Origin: Chrysomallon squamiferum | Taxonomy: Eukaryota; Mollusca; Gastropoda; Neomphalida; Peltospiridae | Reading direction: 5' to 3' | NCBI GenBank assembly: GCA_012295275.1 | Contig: CM022670.1 | Location: 21,297,146 to 21,361,145, forward strand | DNA length: 64,000 bases | Shown here: one piece after another, positions 1-14,212 of the stretch | Numbering within the stretch: the first letter of the stretch is position 1 | Layout: every line of letters begins with the position of its first letter | The notes under the pieces: model-generated | Databases searched by the model: none | What the model was told of the DNA's origin: nothing | What the model saw: only the letters and a program-made list of their open reading frames with translations | Translations under genes and position numbers: made by a program

Positions 1-1797
1 ATAAATATTATTATTAAAAATTGTAATATTACAGTTATATATTCGTTTCTGTTATCTTTCTCGTCTTTAAACAGAAACAGAAAATAAAATGCGTCGAATA
101 GAATATATATGTATATATATATATATTTTATCGTATTATTAATATTTGTTTTTATTAAATGATATTAATAATGTTCAAACAATTTTTTATTTTTTTTTTA
201 TTAAAAATGTTGGATGTTAGGTAAATGTGGATTATTATAATCATTACTTGAAGAAACGGTCTTTGATATGAAAAATAAGGGAACAAACGGGATCAAGATA
301 TGGGTAACAAACCATGAAGCGATGCCTGGACACTTCTGTATATATTAAAAAAAATAATACATATATATATATTTATACAGACGCTGAACGATTTGCCACT
401 CTATTTCGACACACTACTGAAATTATAATACACTGTTGACTATTTTTATTCAAAAATTGCGTCTATACCAAGAATCGATAAGCAACCTTTTCATCGTCTT
501 ATTTAAGAAAAAAAACAACATTTGGATTCTATCCGTGGTGTCAAACGGTAAGCCCCGTGACTTTGACTTTGCAAAACAGCGCCCATCCTTTCTTTTAATT
601 ACAGAGTGAAATTCTTCAGGTTGGTTTTAAATGGTGGAAAACAGCAGACCTCCTGGTACCATCTTCACAGTTCGGATCACGGCAGCCACATCGAATACTG
701 TTTCCCGCCATTTTATTACGTGTTTTTTTTCTATTTCTGAAACGAAGATTTTCCAGTAGTCGACCAAACAAATAACAATTTTTACACAAACCGTTGAGCA
801 ATGACATCAAACTGAATTTTACTATCGTAGATGAAACCTTAATTTATTCCAAAGTAAACTGTTATATTCTCTAAAATGTTACCGAGTTTGCTAATATCTA
901 TCTACATATATGTCTTAGTAAAAATTTGTTTTTATACAGACCCGAATATAAATATTTTTATAATAACTTAGAATATTCCCCAAATTAGTCTTTTTCGTTG
1001 CATTCATTGTATTTTGTTGCAAATAAAAGAAATTAATGTTCATCGCATTAGTGTAATAATATCAGGCATAACACAACTATCGCTGATTTCATAATTTTAA
1101 TCAATTAATTGATTAAAAAAATAAATAAAAGTATTTATTAAAGTTGGTATTTTTATTAATCTTATACAGTGAATTCTTGATAGCAGAAGAATGAACTACC
1201 ACAGAGTTTTACAAATAAGAATGAAAATATATATCAACGAACTGGCATTCAAAAAATAATGATGTGATCAGTATTAGATTAGAAATGATTGACTGTCGTT
1301 TCAAACACCAAAAATTTAGGATCAACGTAGATTAAGACCGATATAAGGTCTGATATTTTTGTTAAATTGCGTACTTAGATTCTCATCTACGTTGTTTACA
1401 CATATATTTGCAATGGAAAGACTTGGAACGCCTCCCACTGAGTATTAGGATAAAATATTCCCTGCTGTGTTTATATTCATTTCTTTTTTGTAAACAACAA
1501 CAATATGACTTTTAATAGATATACATTTGTTTTAGAGGTCTTAAAATTCCTCTAAAAATAGATCATACATATAGCTATTTGCTCGATGCATAATACATAC
1601 ATATAGATATATACTTGCATATATACATAATCACACATACACACACACACACTCAGCATACACACATACACATACAAATTTATCTGCATTCGTATACATA
1701 CATACAAAATAATTATATACATGAAGACACACACGTACTATCATGGAAATGTTGCATTCATAAATTCTTTTCTGTTTTCTTTTTCTCTGTATCTCTA
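1..1797. repeat. 2-kb tandem unit 1 (subtype A, 5' edge cut by window)
   Basis: First unit of the tandem array. It runs from the block that begins ATAAATATTATTATT to the CA-rich stretch at 1620-1740, where the next unit starts. Subtype A is shown by the direct join of the block CACATCGAATA to CTGTTTCCCGCC near 695-709, lacking about 230 bp present in subtype B, and by the form AATTAATGTTCATCGC near 1031. Open frames inside it are not conserved as proteins, and I see no gene. Confidence 0.85.
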
Positions 1798-1798
1798 G

Positions 1799-3797
1799 CA
1801 GACCTTATAAATATTATTATTAAAATTGTAATATTACAGTTATATATTCGTTTCTGTTATCTTTCTCGTCTTTAAACAGAAACAGAAAATAAAAAGCGTC
1901 GAATAGAATATATATGTATATATATATATATTTTATCGTATTATTAATATTTGTTTTTATTAAATGATATTAATAATGTTCAAACAGTTTTTTATTTCTT
2001 TTATTAGAAAATGTTGGATGTTAGGTAAATGTGGATTATTATAATCATTACTTGAAGAAACGGTCTTTGATATGAAAATAAGGGAACAAACGGGATCAAG
2101 ATATGGGTAACAAACCATGAAGCGATGCCTGGACACTTCTGTATATATTAGAAAATAATACATATATATATATATATATTTATACAGACGCTGCACGATT
2201 TGCCACTCTCTTTCGACACACTACTGAAATTATAATACGCTGTTAACTATTTTTATTCAAAAATTGTCTCTATACTAAGAATCGATAAGCAACCTTTTTA
2301 ACGTCTTATTTAAAAAAGACAAAAACATTTGGATTCGATCCGTGGTGTCAAACTGTAAGCCCCGTGACTTTGACTTTGCAAAACAGCGCCCATCCTTTCT
2401 TTTAATTACAGAGTGAAATTCTTCAGGTTGGTTTTAAAGAATGGATAAAAGCAGACCTCCTTGTACCATCTTCACAGTTTGGATCAAGGCAGGCACATCG
2501 AATTTTAGGTTTCTGAAAAGCTGTTGAATATTTGTAATATATTATATCCATACGTCCTTTATACAGTTACAGTATTTCATAATTTTGTTACATACCTAAA
2601 CAATGAAGCATACATATGTATATATGTTTTACCAATATTTAGTACTTAGTAACTCGTTTTTTAATTTCTCTCTTTCTTTCTCTCTGTATCACACTGTTTC
2701 CCGCCATTTTATTACTTTTTTTTTCCATTTCTCAGACGAAGATTTTCCAGTAGTCGACCAAACAAATAACAATTTTTACACAAACCGTTGAGCAATGACG
2801 TCAAACTGAATTTTACTATCGTAGATGAAACCTTAATTAATTCCAAAGTAAACTGTTTCTAATATTCTCTAAAATGTTACCGAGTTTGCTAATATCTATC
2901 TACATATATGTCTTAGTAAAAATTTGTTTTTATACAGACCCGAATATAAATATTTTTATAATAACTTAGAATATTCCCCAAATTAGTCTTTTTCGTTGCA
3001 TTCATTGTATTTTCTTGCAAACAAAAGAAGTTGAAATTGTTAATTGCATTAGTGTAATAAAATCCGGTATAACACAACTATCGCTGATTTCATAATTTTA
3101 ATTAATTAATTTATTAAAAAAAAAAATAATAAGAAGTATTTATTAAAGTTGTTTTTATTAATCTTATACAGTGAATTCTTGATAGCAGAAGAATGAACTA
3201 CCACAAAGTTTTACAAATAAGAATGAAAATATATATCAACGAATAGGCATTGAGAAAAATGGTGTGATCAGTATCAGATTAGAAATGATTGACTGTCGTT
3301 TCAAACACCAAAAATTTAGGATCAGCGTAGAGTAAGACCGATATAAGGTCTGTTATTTTTGTTAAACTGCGTACTTAGATTCTCATCTACGTTGTTTACA
3401 CATATATTTGCAATGGATGTACTTGGATCGCTTTCCCACTGAGTATTAGGATAAAATATTCCCTGCTGTGTTTATATTAATTTCTTTTTTGTAAACAATA
3501 ACAATATGACTTTTAATAGATATACATTTGTTTTTGAGGTCTTAAATTTTCTCTAAAAATAGATCATACATATAGCTATTTGCTCGATGCATAATACATA
3601 CATATAGATATATTCTTGCATACACACAAAATAAGACACACACACACACACTCAGCATACAAACATACACATACAAATTTTTCTGCATTCGTATACATAC
3701 ATACAAAAATAATTATATACATGAAGGCACACACTTACTATCATGGAAATGTTGCATTCATAAATTTTTTTTTTTTTCTATTTGTCTGTATCTCTAG
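1799..3797. repeat. 2-kb tandem unit 2 (subtype B)
   Basis: Begins at CAGACCTTATAAATATT and is co-linear with unit 1 to its end. It carries the segment at about 2500-2690 that subtype A lacks (from TTTTAGGTTTCTGAAAAGC to the CTCTGTATCAC block). It is highly similar to unit 3 over its whole length. No gene recognised. Confidence 0.87.
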
Positions 3798-5827
3798 CAG
3801 ACCTTATAAATATTATTATTAAAAATTGTAATATTACAGTTATATATTCGTTTCTGTTATCTTTCTCGTCTTTAAACAGAAACAGAAAATAAAAAGCGTC
3901 GAATAGAATATATATATATATATATATATATATTTTATCGTATTATTAATATTTGTTTTAATTAAATGATATTAATAATGTTCAAACAATTTTTTATTTT
4001 TTTTATTAGAAAATGTTGGATGTTAGGTAAATGTGGATTATTATAATCATTACTTGAAGAAACGGTCTTTGATATGAAAATAAGGGAACAAACGGGATCA
4101 AGATATGGGTAACAAACCATGAAACGATGCCTGGACACTTCTGTATATATTAAAAAATAATATATATATATATATATATATTTATACAGACGCTGCACGA
4201 TTTGCCACTCTCTTTCGACACACTACTGAAATTATAATACGCTGTTAACTATTTTTATTCAAAAATTGTCTCTATACTAAGAATCGATAAGCAACCTTTT
4301 TAACGTCTTATTTAAAAAAACAAAAAAATATTTGGATTCGATCCGTGGTTTCAAACTGTAAGCCCCGTGACTTTGACTTTGCAAAACAGCGCCCATCCTT
4401 TCTTTTAATTACAGAGTGAAATTCTTCAGGTTGGTTTTAAAGAATGGATAAAAGCAGACCTCCTTGTACCATCTTCACAGTTTGGATCAAGGCAGGCACA
4501 TCGAATTTTAGGTTTCTGAAAAGCTGTTGAATATTTGTAATATATTATATCCATACGTCCTTTATACAGTTACAGTATTTCATAATTTTGTTACATACCT
4601 AAACAATGAAGCATACATATGTGTATATGTTTTACCAATATTTAGTACTTAGTAACTCGTTTTTTAATTTCTCTCTTTCTCCTCACTCTTTCTTTCTCTT
4701 TTTCTCTCTGTATCACACTGTTTCCCGCCATTTTATTACTTTTTTTTTCCATTTCTCAGACGAAGATTTTCCAGTAGTCGACCAAACAAATAACAATTTT
4801 TACACAAACCGTTGAGCAATGACGTCAAACTGAATTTTACTATCGTAGATGAAACCTTAATTTATTCTCAAAGTAAACTGTTTGTCATATTCTCTAAAAT
4901 GTTACCGAGTTTGCTAATATCTATCTACATATATGTCTTAGTAAAAATTTGTTTTTATACAGACCCGAATATAAATATTTTTATAATAACTTAGAATATT
5001 CCCCAAATTAGTCTTTTTCGTTGCATTCATTGTATTTTCTTGCAAATAAAAGAAATTGAAATTGTTAATTGCATTAGTGTAATAAAATCCGGTATAACAC
5101 AACTATCGCTGATTTCATAAATTTAATCAATTATTTTATTAAATAAAAAGAAGAAGTATTTATTAAAGTTGGTATTTTTATTAATCTTATACAGTGAATT
5201 CTTGATAGCAGAAGAATGAACTACCACAGAGTTTTACAAATAAGAATGAAAATATATATCAACGAATTGGCATTGAAAACAATTGTGTGATCAGTATCAG
5301 ATTAGAAATGATTGACTGTCGTTTCAAACACCAAAAATTTAGGAACTGCGTAGATTAAGACCGATATAAGGTCTGATATTTTTGTTAAACTGCGTACTTA
5401 GATTCTCATCTACGTTGTTTACACATATATTTGCAATGGAAAGACTTGGAACGCCTCCCACTGAGTATTAGGATAAAATATTCCCTGCTGTGTTTATATT
5501 AATTTCTTTTTTGTAAAAAATAACAATATGACTTTTAATAGATATACGTTTGTTTTTGAGGTCTTAAATTTTCTCTAAAAATAGATCATACATATACCTA
5601 TTTGCTCGATGCATAATACATACATATAGATATATACTTGCATACACTCATAATCACACACACAATCACAAACACACACTCAGCATACACACATACACAT
5701 ACAAATGCATCTGCATTCGTATACATACGTACGTAAATAATTATATACATGAAGGCACACACGTACTATCATCAATATGTTGCATTCATAAATCTTTTTT
5801 TTTTTTTCTGTTTGTCTATATCTCCAG
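3798..5827. repeat. 2-kb tandem unit 3 (subtype B)
   Basis: Same order of blocks as unit 2, with small indels confined mostly to homopolymers and TA runs. The junction to the next unit is again at TCTCCAGCAGACC. No gene recognised. Confidence 0.87.
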
Positions 5828-6299
5828 CAGACCTTATAAATATTATTAAAAATTGTAATATTACAGTTAAATATTCGTTTCTGTTATCTTTCTCGTCTTT
5901 AAACAGAAACATAAAATAAAACTTTTAGGACAGTGAATCGTACACAACGTGTCCTTTAAAATCATATTTTGTATTCCATGGACTCCGTCACCATGCACTT
6001 TATTATATCCATCTCTTTCTGTCTTTTTGTCTATTACTCTCTTCAAAAATATATATATAATCTTTACCTCTCTCTTTATTTTTATATCTACAACTATATA
6101 TATATATATATATATATATATGATATAAATTTGATATTGATGTCTTAACTTTTGATGTAGATATAATGATACAGATTTTGGTTTCTTGTAGTTTCATTAT
6201 TGGTAATGTTAGTTATATTCATTTAACTATCTTTTCAATATATATATATATCATTGCATCTACATCAAAAGTTAAGACCTGAATATGAAATTTATATCT

Positions 6300-6342
<43 letters not shown>

Positions 6343-8205
6343 GTAGATAGATAAATAAAGAGAGAGGTAACGATTATATATATTGAAAAGCTAGTTAACT
6401 GAAGATAACTCATATTACCAATAATGAGACTACAAGAAACCAAAAATCTGTATCATTGAATCTACATCAAAAGTATTTATTTCGAAAACAGTATTTTGTT
6501 CCTTCCCCCTGCGCATCACTCACTCAGATTCAAATGAAAGTAAAAAAAAAAAAAAAAAAAAAACCTGGACAGGGTCTCGCGTACGCAATGGCTTCTAAGG
6601 AATTCTTTTCTGTCTTAATATTTGCAGCAAGAGATATTTTCTGTGGACAGAGCATCGCATACCACAGTCTTCGATCTTGCACAGTCCTCTATAATTTTTA
6701 TTAAATCATTTAAAGCGTCGAATAGAATATATATATATATATATATCGTATTATTAATATTTGTTTCTATTAAATGATATTAATAATGTTCAAACAATTT
6801 ATTTTTTTATTTTTTATTAGAAAATGTTGGATATTACGTAAATGTTGATTATTATAATCATTACTTGAAGAAACGGTCTTTGATATGAAAATAAGGGAAC
6901 AAACGGGATCAAGATATGGGTAACAAACCATGAAGCGATGCCTGGACACTTCTGTATATATTAAAAATAATATATATATATATATATATATATTTATACA
7001 GACGCTGAACGATTTGCCACTCTCTTTCGACACACTACTGAAATTATAATACGCTGTTAACTATTTTTATTCAAAAATTGTCTCTATACTAAGAATCGAT
7101 AAGCAACCTTTTTATCGTCTTATTTAAAAAAAAACAACATTTGGATTCTATCCGTGGTGTCAAACTGTAAGCCCCGTGACTTTGACTTTGCAAAACAGCG
7201 CCCATCCTTTCTTTTAATTACAGAGTGAAATTCTTCAGGTTGGTTTTAAAGGGTGGATAAAAGCAGACCTCCTTGTACCATCTTCACAGTTTGGATCAAG
7301 GCAGCCACATCGAATACTGTTTCCCGCCATTTTATTACTTTTTTTTTCTATTTCTCAAACGAAGAATTTTCCAGTAGTCGACGAAACAAATAACAATTTT
7401 TACACAAACCGTTGAGCAATGACATCAAACTGAATTTTACTATCGTAGATGAAACCTTAATTTATTCCAAAGTAAACTGTTATATTCTCTAAAATGTTAC
7501 CGAGTTTGCTAATATCTATCTACATATATGTCTTAGTAAAAATTTGTTTTTATACAGACCCGAATATAAATATTTTTATAATAACTTAGAATATTCCCCA
7601 AATTAGTCTTTTTCGTTGCCTTCATTGTATTTTCTTGCAAATAAAAGAAATTAATGTTCATCGCATTAGTGTAATAATATCCGGTATAACACAACTATCG
7701 CTGATTTCATAATTTTAATCAATTAATTGATTAAAAAAATAAATAAAAGTATTTATTAAAGTTGGTATTTTTATTAATCTTATACAGTGAATTCTTGATA
7801 GCAGAAGAATGAACTACCACAGAGTTTTACAAATAAGAATGAAAATATATATCAACGAATAGGCATTGAGAAAAATGGTGTGATCAGTATCAGATTCGAA
7901 ATGATTGACTGTCGTTTCAAACACCAAAAATTTAGGATCACCGTAGATTAAGACCGATATAAGGACTGATATTTTTGTTAAACTGCGTACTTAGATTCTC
8001 ATCTACGTTGTTTACACATATATTTGTAATGGATGGACTTGGAACGCTTTCCCACTGAGTATTAGGATAAAATATTCCCTGCTGTGTTTATATTAATTTC
8101 TTTTTTGTAAACAATAACAATATGACTTTTAATAGATATACATTTGTTTTTGAGATCTTAAATTTTCTCTAAAAATAGATCAAATATATACTTATTTGCT
8201 TGATG
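5828..8205. repeat. 2-kb tandem unit 4 (subtype A) interrupted by a 0.8-kb insertion
   Basis: Starts like the others, but after AAACATAAAATAAAA (about 5919) it switches to sequence otherwise found upstream of the three gene copies. It then enters an inverted-repeat stretch and returns to the unit at AAAGCGTCGAATAG (about 6711). The rest is subtype A: it lacks the segment that B units have before TTTCCCGCC at 7320. No gene recognised. Confidence 0.8.
5920..6710. repeat. Insertion with nested inverted repeats
   Basis: Foreign to the 2-kb unit. The stretch near 6060-6170 (ATATCTACAACTATATATA onward to TTAACTTTTGATG) pairs as reverse complement with 6260-6345 (CATCAAAAGTTAAGACCTG to TATAGTTGTAGATAG). 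The stretch around 6175-6240 (TTTTGGTTTCTTGTAG) pairs with 6380-6455 (CTACAAGAAACCAAAAATC). The arms are imperfect and separated by long TA runs. Partial copies recur at 10180-10410 and 11450-11600. It looks like a decayed fold-back or MITE-like element; no transposase frame is present. Confidence 0.6.
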
Positions 8206-10100
8206 CATATATATATATATATATATTTTATCGTATTATTAATATTTGTTTTTATTAAATGATATTAATAATGTTCAAACAATTTATTATTTTTTTTATT
8301 AGAAAATGTTGGATGTTAGGTAAATGTGTATTATTATAATCATTACTTGAAGAAACGGTCTTTGATATGAAAATAAGGGAACAAACGGGATCAAGATATG
8401 GGTAACAAACCATGAAGCGATGCCTGGACACTTCTGTATATATTAAAAAATAATATATATACATATATATATATTTATACAGACGCTGCACGATTTGCCA
8501 CTCTCTTTCGACACACTACTGAAATTATAATACGCTGTTAACTATTTTTATTCAAAAATTGTGTCTAAATTAAAAATCGATAAGCAACCTTTTTATCGTC
8601 TTATTTAAAAAAAACAAAAAATATTTGGTTTCGATCCGTGGTGTCAAACTGTAAGGCCCGTGACTTTGACTTTGCAAAACAGCGCCCATCCTTTCTTTTA
8701 ATTACAGAGTGAAATTCTTCAGGTTGGTTTTAAAGGGTGGATAAAAGCAGACCTCCTTGTACCATCTGCACAGTTTGGATCAAGGCAGCCACATCGAATT
8801 TTAGGTTTCTGAAAAGCTGTTGAATATTTGTAATATATTATATCTATCCGTCCTTTATACAGTTACAGTATTTCATAATTTTGTTACATACCTAAACAAT
8901 GAAGCATACATATGTATATATGTTTTACCAATATTTAGTACTTAGTAACTCGTTTTTTAATTTCTCTCTTTCTCTTCACTCTTTCTTTCTCTCTGTATCA
9001 CACTGTTTCCCGCCATTTTATTACTTTTTTTTTTCCATTTCTGAAACGAAGATTTTCCAGTAGTCGATCAAACAAATAACAATTTTTACACAAACCGTTG
9101 AGCAATGACGTCAAACTGAATTTTACTATCGTAGATGAAACCTTAGTATATTCCAAAGTAAACTGTTTGTCATATTCTCTAAAATGTTACCGAGTTTGCT
9201 AATATCTATCTACATATATGTCTTAGTAAAAATTTGTTTTTATACAGACCCGAATATAAATATTTTTATAATAACTTAGAATATTCTCCAAATTAGTCTT
9301 TTTCGTTGCATTCACTGTATTTTCTTGCAAATAAAAGAAATTAAAATTATTAATTGCATTAGTGTAATAATATCCGATATAACACAGCTATCGCTGATTT
9401 AATAATTTTAGTCAATTAATTTATTAAAAAAAAAAAAAAAAGAAAGTATTTATTAAAGTTGTTATTTTTATTAATCTTATACAGTGAATTCTTGATAGCA
9501 GAAGAATGAACTACCACAGAGTTTTACAAATAAGAATGAAAATATATATCAACGAATTGGCATTGAGAAAAATGGTGTGATCAGTATCAGATTAGAAATG
9601 ATTGACTGTCGTTCCAAACACCAAAAATTTAGGATCAGTGTAGATTAAGACCGATATAAGGTCTAATATTTTTGTTAAACTGCGTACTTAGATTCTCATC
9701 TACGTTGTTTACACATATATTTGCAATGGAAACACTTGGATCGCTTTCCCACTGAGTATTAGGATAAAATATTCCCTGCTGTGTTTATATTAATTTCTTT
9801 TTTTGTAAAAAATAAGATGTCTTTTAATAGATATACATTTGTTTTTGAGGTCTTAAATTTTCTCTAAAAATATATCATACATATAGCTATTTGCTCGATG
9901 CATAATACATACATATAGATATATACTTGCATACACACATAATCAGACACACACTGAGCATACACACATACACATACCAATTTATCTGCATTCGTATACA
10001 TACATACACAAATAATTATATACATGAAGGCACACACGTACTTTCATGGATATGTTGCATTCATACATGTTTTTATTCTTCTGTTTGTCTGTATCTCTAG
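8206..10100. repeat. 2-kb tandem unit 5 (subtype B, 5' block missing)
   Basis: Enters the unit at the TA run before TATCGTATTATTAATATTTG, so it lacks the first 120 bp or so. It has the B-type segment (8795-9000) and the TTTCCCGCC block at 9006. It ends at the CA-rich stretch near 9940-10040. No gene recognised. Confidence 0.82.
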
Positions 10101-10219
10101 CAGACCTTATAAATATTATTATTAAAAATTGTAATATTACAGTTAAATATTCGTTTCTGTTATCTTTCTTGTCTTTAAACATCAAAAGTTAAGACCTCAA
10201 TATGAAATTTATATCTACC

Positions 10220-10257
<38 letters not shown>

Positions 10258-13200
10258 AGAGAGAGGTAACGATTATATATATATATATATATATTGAAAA
10301 GCTAGTTAAGTGAAGATAACTCACATTACCAATTATGAAACTACAGGAAACCAAAAATCTGTATCATTACATCTACATCAAAAGTATTTATTTCGAAAAC
10401 AGTATTTTGTTCCTTCCCCCCTGCGCTTCACTCACTCAGATTCAACTGAAAGTAAAAAAATAAAAAAAAAACCTGGAAACGGTCTCGCGTTCGCATTGGC
10501 TTCTAAGGAATTCTTTTCTGTTTTAATATTTCTCAAATAAGGTATCTAAATTCAAAACAGAACAGGCTTTCGAATCATAAATCTTCGGTACCGTTAAGCT
10601 TTTTCTATTCTCATCACATCTAGTCCGAAGTAAGGCAATTGATAAGGACTGATATTTTTGTTAAACTGCCTATGTAGATTCTCATCTACGTTGTTTACAC
10701 ATATATTTGTTATGGCTGGACTTGTAGCGCTCTCCTACTGAGTGCCAGGATGAAATGCTTCCTGCTGTGTTCATATTAATTTCTTTTTTGTAAAAACTAA
10801 AAATATAACTTTTAATAGATATAAATTTGATATTGAGGTCTTAAATTTTCTCTGAAAACAAAACACACATATACCTATTTACTCGATGCATAATACATAC
10901 ATATAGATATATACTTGCATACACACAAAATCACACACACACACACACACACTCAGCATACACACACACTTCTACATACATACATACATATATATATACA
11001 CACACGCACACATACAAATGTATGTACATATTTATATACACACATTCATACATACACACATAAAGGCACTCACCTTTATGACTTATGGAGCATAAACATA
11101 GTAACATACTTGTATTTATAAACTCTTCTTTTTTCCCTGTTTGTCTGTATCTGTAGGAATCCTAATAAATATTAATTTAAAAAATGTAATATTATAATTA
11201 TATATTCGTTTTTGTTATCTTTCTCTTCTTTAAACAGAAACATAAAATAAAACTTTTAGGACAGTGAATCGTACATAACGTGTCCTTTAAAATTATATTT
11301 TTTATTCCATGGACTTCGTCACCATACATTTTATTATATCCACCTCATTCTGTCTTTTTGTCTATCTCTCTTGAAATATATATATAATCTTTCTCTCTCT
11401 CTCTTTATTTTTATATCTATAACTCAATATATATATTTATTTATTTATTTATTTATTTTGAAAAGCTAGTTAAGTAAAGATAACTCAGATTACAAATAAT
11501 GAAACTACAGAAACCAAAAATTGTATCATTGCATCTAGATAATAAGTATTTATTTTGAAAACAGTATTTTGTTCCTTCTCCAACTGCTCCTCACTGAGTC
11601 AGATTTAACTCTAAGTAAAAAAACAAAAACTGCATGGAGCTCGCGCACGCAATGGCTTCTAAGGAATTGTTTTCTCTCTTAATATTTCTCAAATAAGGTA
11701 TCTAAATTGAAAACAGAACAGACCTTCAGATCACAGATCTCCGGTCCCGTCATGTCTTTCCCTACCCATATCAGTATCTTGTCTGAACAAATTATGCACA
11801 TAGCCAGATTCAAAAAGAAAAAAAGAAAAGAAATAGAAAGTAATAAGAAATTAGTTAAAGGAGACTGACCTTACCTGTGTAACAGCGACGTGGCGTTCAA
11901 ACGACTGAATTTGGACATTAACGACTGACTCAGCAGTCTAATGACAAATATTTATATTTTATATACAATAACTGGTATTGTATTGCATTTTATTTTATTG
12001 TATTGTACTATATTTTATTATTTTGTATCTATTATAATTATTGTATATGATTGTAACAATATTCTATTAATATTAATAACTTAATAATAATCACAATAAT
12101 AATATTAATAACAACAACCACAACAGCATCAAAATGGTAAAAAAAGAAATAAAACTACAACAAAAATCGGCGAATACGAAATGATATCAGCAGTGCAAAG
12201 TATTTATTAAATTTGGTACGTTTATTAATCTTATACAGTGGACACTAAAGTACTTGATAGCCGAAGAAAGAAGTACATATGGTTTTACAAATTATAATGA
12301 AAATATATCCCAACGAATTGGCACCGAAAAAAATGGCGTGAAAAGTATCAGATGAAAAATGATTGACTGTGACAAAATTTGTCGTTTTTGTATACAAAAA
12401 ATTCGAGATCATCATAGGTAAGACCGATATAAGGGCTGCTATTTTTGTTAAACTGCGTACGTAGATTCTCATCTACGTTGTTTACACATATATTTGCAAT
12501 GGATGGACTTGTAGCGCTCTCCCACTGAGTGCCAGGATGAAATGCTTCCTGCTGTGTTCATATTAATTTCTTTTTGGTAAAAACTAAAAATATAACTTTT
12601 AATAGATATAAATTTGATATTGAGGTCTTAAATTTTCTCTGAAAAAAAAACACACATATACCTATTTACTCGATGCATAATACATATATATAGATATATA
12701 CTTGCATACAAAATCACACACACATACACAATTCCGAGTTCGAATCTTTGTAATGACTGCAAAAAAATATATATTTATTCGGATTTTATAAACATTTCAT
12801 TTATACCAAAAATATATATTTATAAGGAGTTTATAAAACTTTATTTACCTGATAGTGAAAAGTGAAAACTATCAGATTAGAAGTGATTGACTGTGAGAAA
12901 ATTTGTCGTTTTTGTACACAAAACATTCGGAATCAGCGTAGATTAAGACCGATATAAGGGCTGATATTTTTGTTAAACTGCGTACATAGATTCTCATCTA
13001 CGTTGTTTACACATATATTTGCAATGGATGGACTTGGAGCGCTCTCCCGCTGAGAGTCAGGATCAAATACTTCCTTCTGGGTTCATATTAATTTCTTTTC
13101 TGCCAGAAATAAAAATATGACATTTAATAGATATACATTTTTTCTTAAAGTCTTAAATTTTATATAAAATACAATTATACCGATTTATTCGATGCATAAT

Positions 13201-13665
13201 ACATACATATAGATATATTCTTGTGTACACACACACTCAACAAACACACACACTTCTACATACATACATACATACATACATACATACATAAATACATACA
13301 TACATACATATATACACACATACTCATACAGATATACACACTCTTATACATAGAATCATAGATACATATATACACACATACTCATACAGATATACACACT
13401 CTTATACATAGAATCATAGATACATATATATAGAGAGTTATATATTTATATATATGTATGTATCTATGTTTCTATGTATGAGTGTGTATATGTGTATGTG
13501 TGTATATATAGTTATATATATATAAATATAATATATACATACACTTACATACATACATACATACATACATATGAAACTGAACTCACCTTTATGACTTACT
13601 GAGCATGCTCGTGCTAGCATACTTGCATTCATAAACTTGTTTTTTTATTCTGTTTGTATCTCTAG
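10101..13665. repeat. Decayed, rearranged copies of the tandem units
   Basis: A truncated sixth unit (10101-10178) joins directly to the inverted-repeat element. Beyond it are two partly overlapping degenerate copies of the blocks found both in the 2-kb array and upstream of the genes (ACTGCGTACGTAGATTCTCATC near 12451, TCGATGCATAATACATA near 12669, GACAGTGAATCGTACATAACG near 11260). CA, ACAT and TA microsatellites are frequent. The segment 11810-12180 is low-complexity AT-rich DNA without similarity to the rest. No open frame looks real. Confidence 0.65.
13310..13510. repeat. Hairpin-forming inverted repeat upstream of gene copy 1, with an internal direct duplication
   Basis: A 54-bp segment (ACACATACTCATACAG through GAATCATAGATACATATA) is present twice in tandem at about 13314-13367 and 13370-13424. 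The right arm 13459-13508 (TGTATCTATGTTTCTATG onward) is their reverse complement with a few mismatches. The equivalent structure lies at 18745-18909 and 23321-23476. Confidence 0.65.
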
Positions 13666-13957
13666 CAGACCTAATAAATATTTATTTAAAACAAATTTAA
13701 TATTACAGTTATATCTTCGTTTTTGTCATCTTTCTCTACTTTAAACAGAAACATAAAGTAAAACTTTTAGGACAGTGAATCGTACATAACGTGTCCTTTA
13801 AAATCATATTTTATATTCCATGGACTCCGTCACCATACACTTTATTATATCCACCTCTTTCTGACTTTTTGTCTATCTCTCTCTTTATATATATGTATAT
13901 ATTTATGCATATGTGTATGTGTGTGTGTATATGTGTATATTATGTATGTATCTATTA

Positions 13958-14031
<74 letters not shown>

Positions 14032-14212
14032 CACATACATCTCTCCGGTTTTCTGTGTGTCTGTTTGTCTCTCCGACCATCCCCTTTCTTCTTGGGTTCC
14101 TGGCTTAGCCTATCGCTGACGAGTTAACTTCTGTAATGTGATCGACAACCAACTACGTACGACGATTTGCGACGGTTTCCTGTTATTTTGTAGTGCTAAT
14201 TTCACGTGACGC

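Noticed and set aside
12720-12760. GTTCGAATC resembling a tRNA B box (also near 18184 and 22758)
   Set aside because: No matching A box or acceptor-stem pairing nearby; not enough for a tRNA gene or a SINE call.
13791-14119. Long Ile-Tyr repeat frames (also at 19181-19551 and 23750-24077)
   Set aside because: Translation of TA and GTAT microsatellites upstream of the gene promoters.
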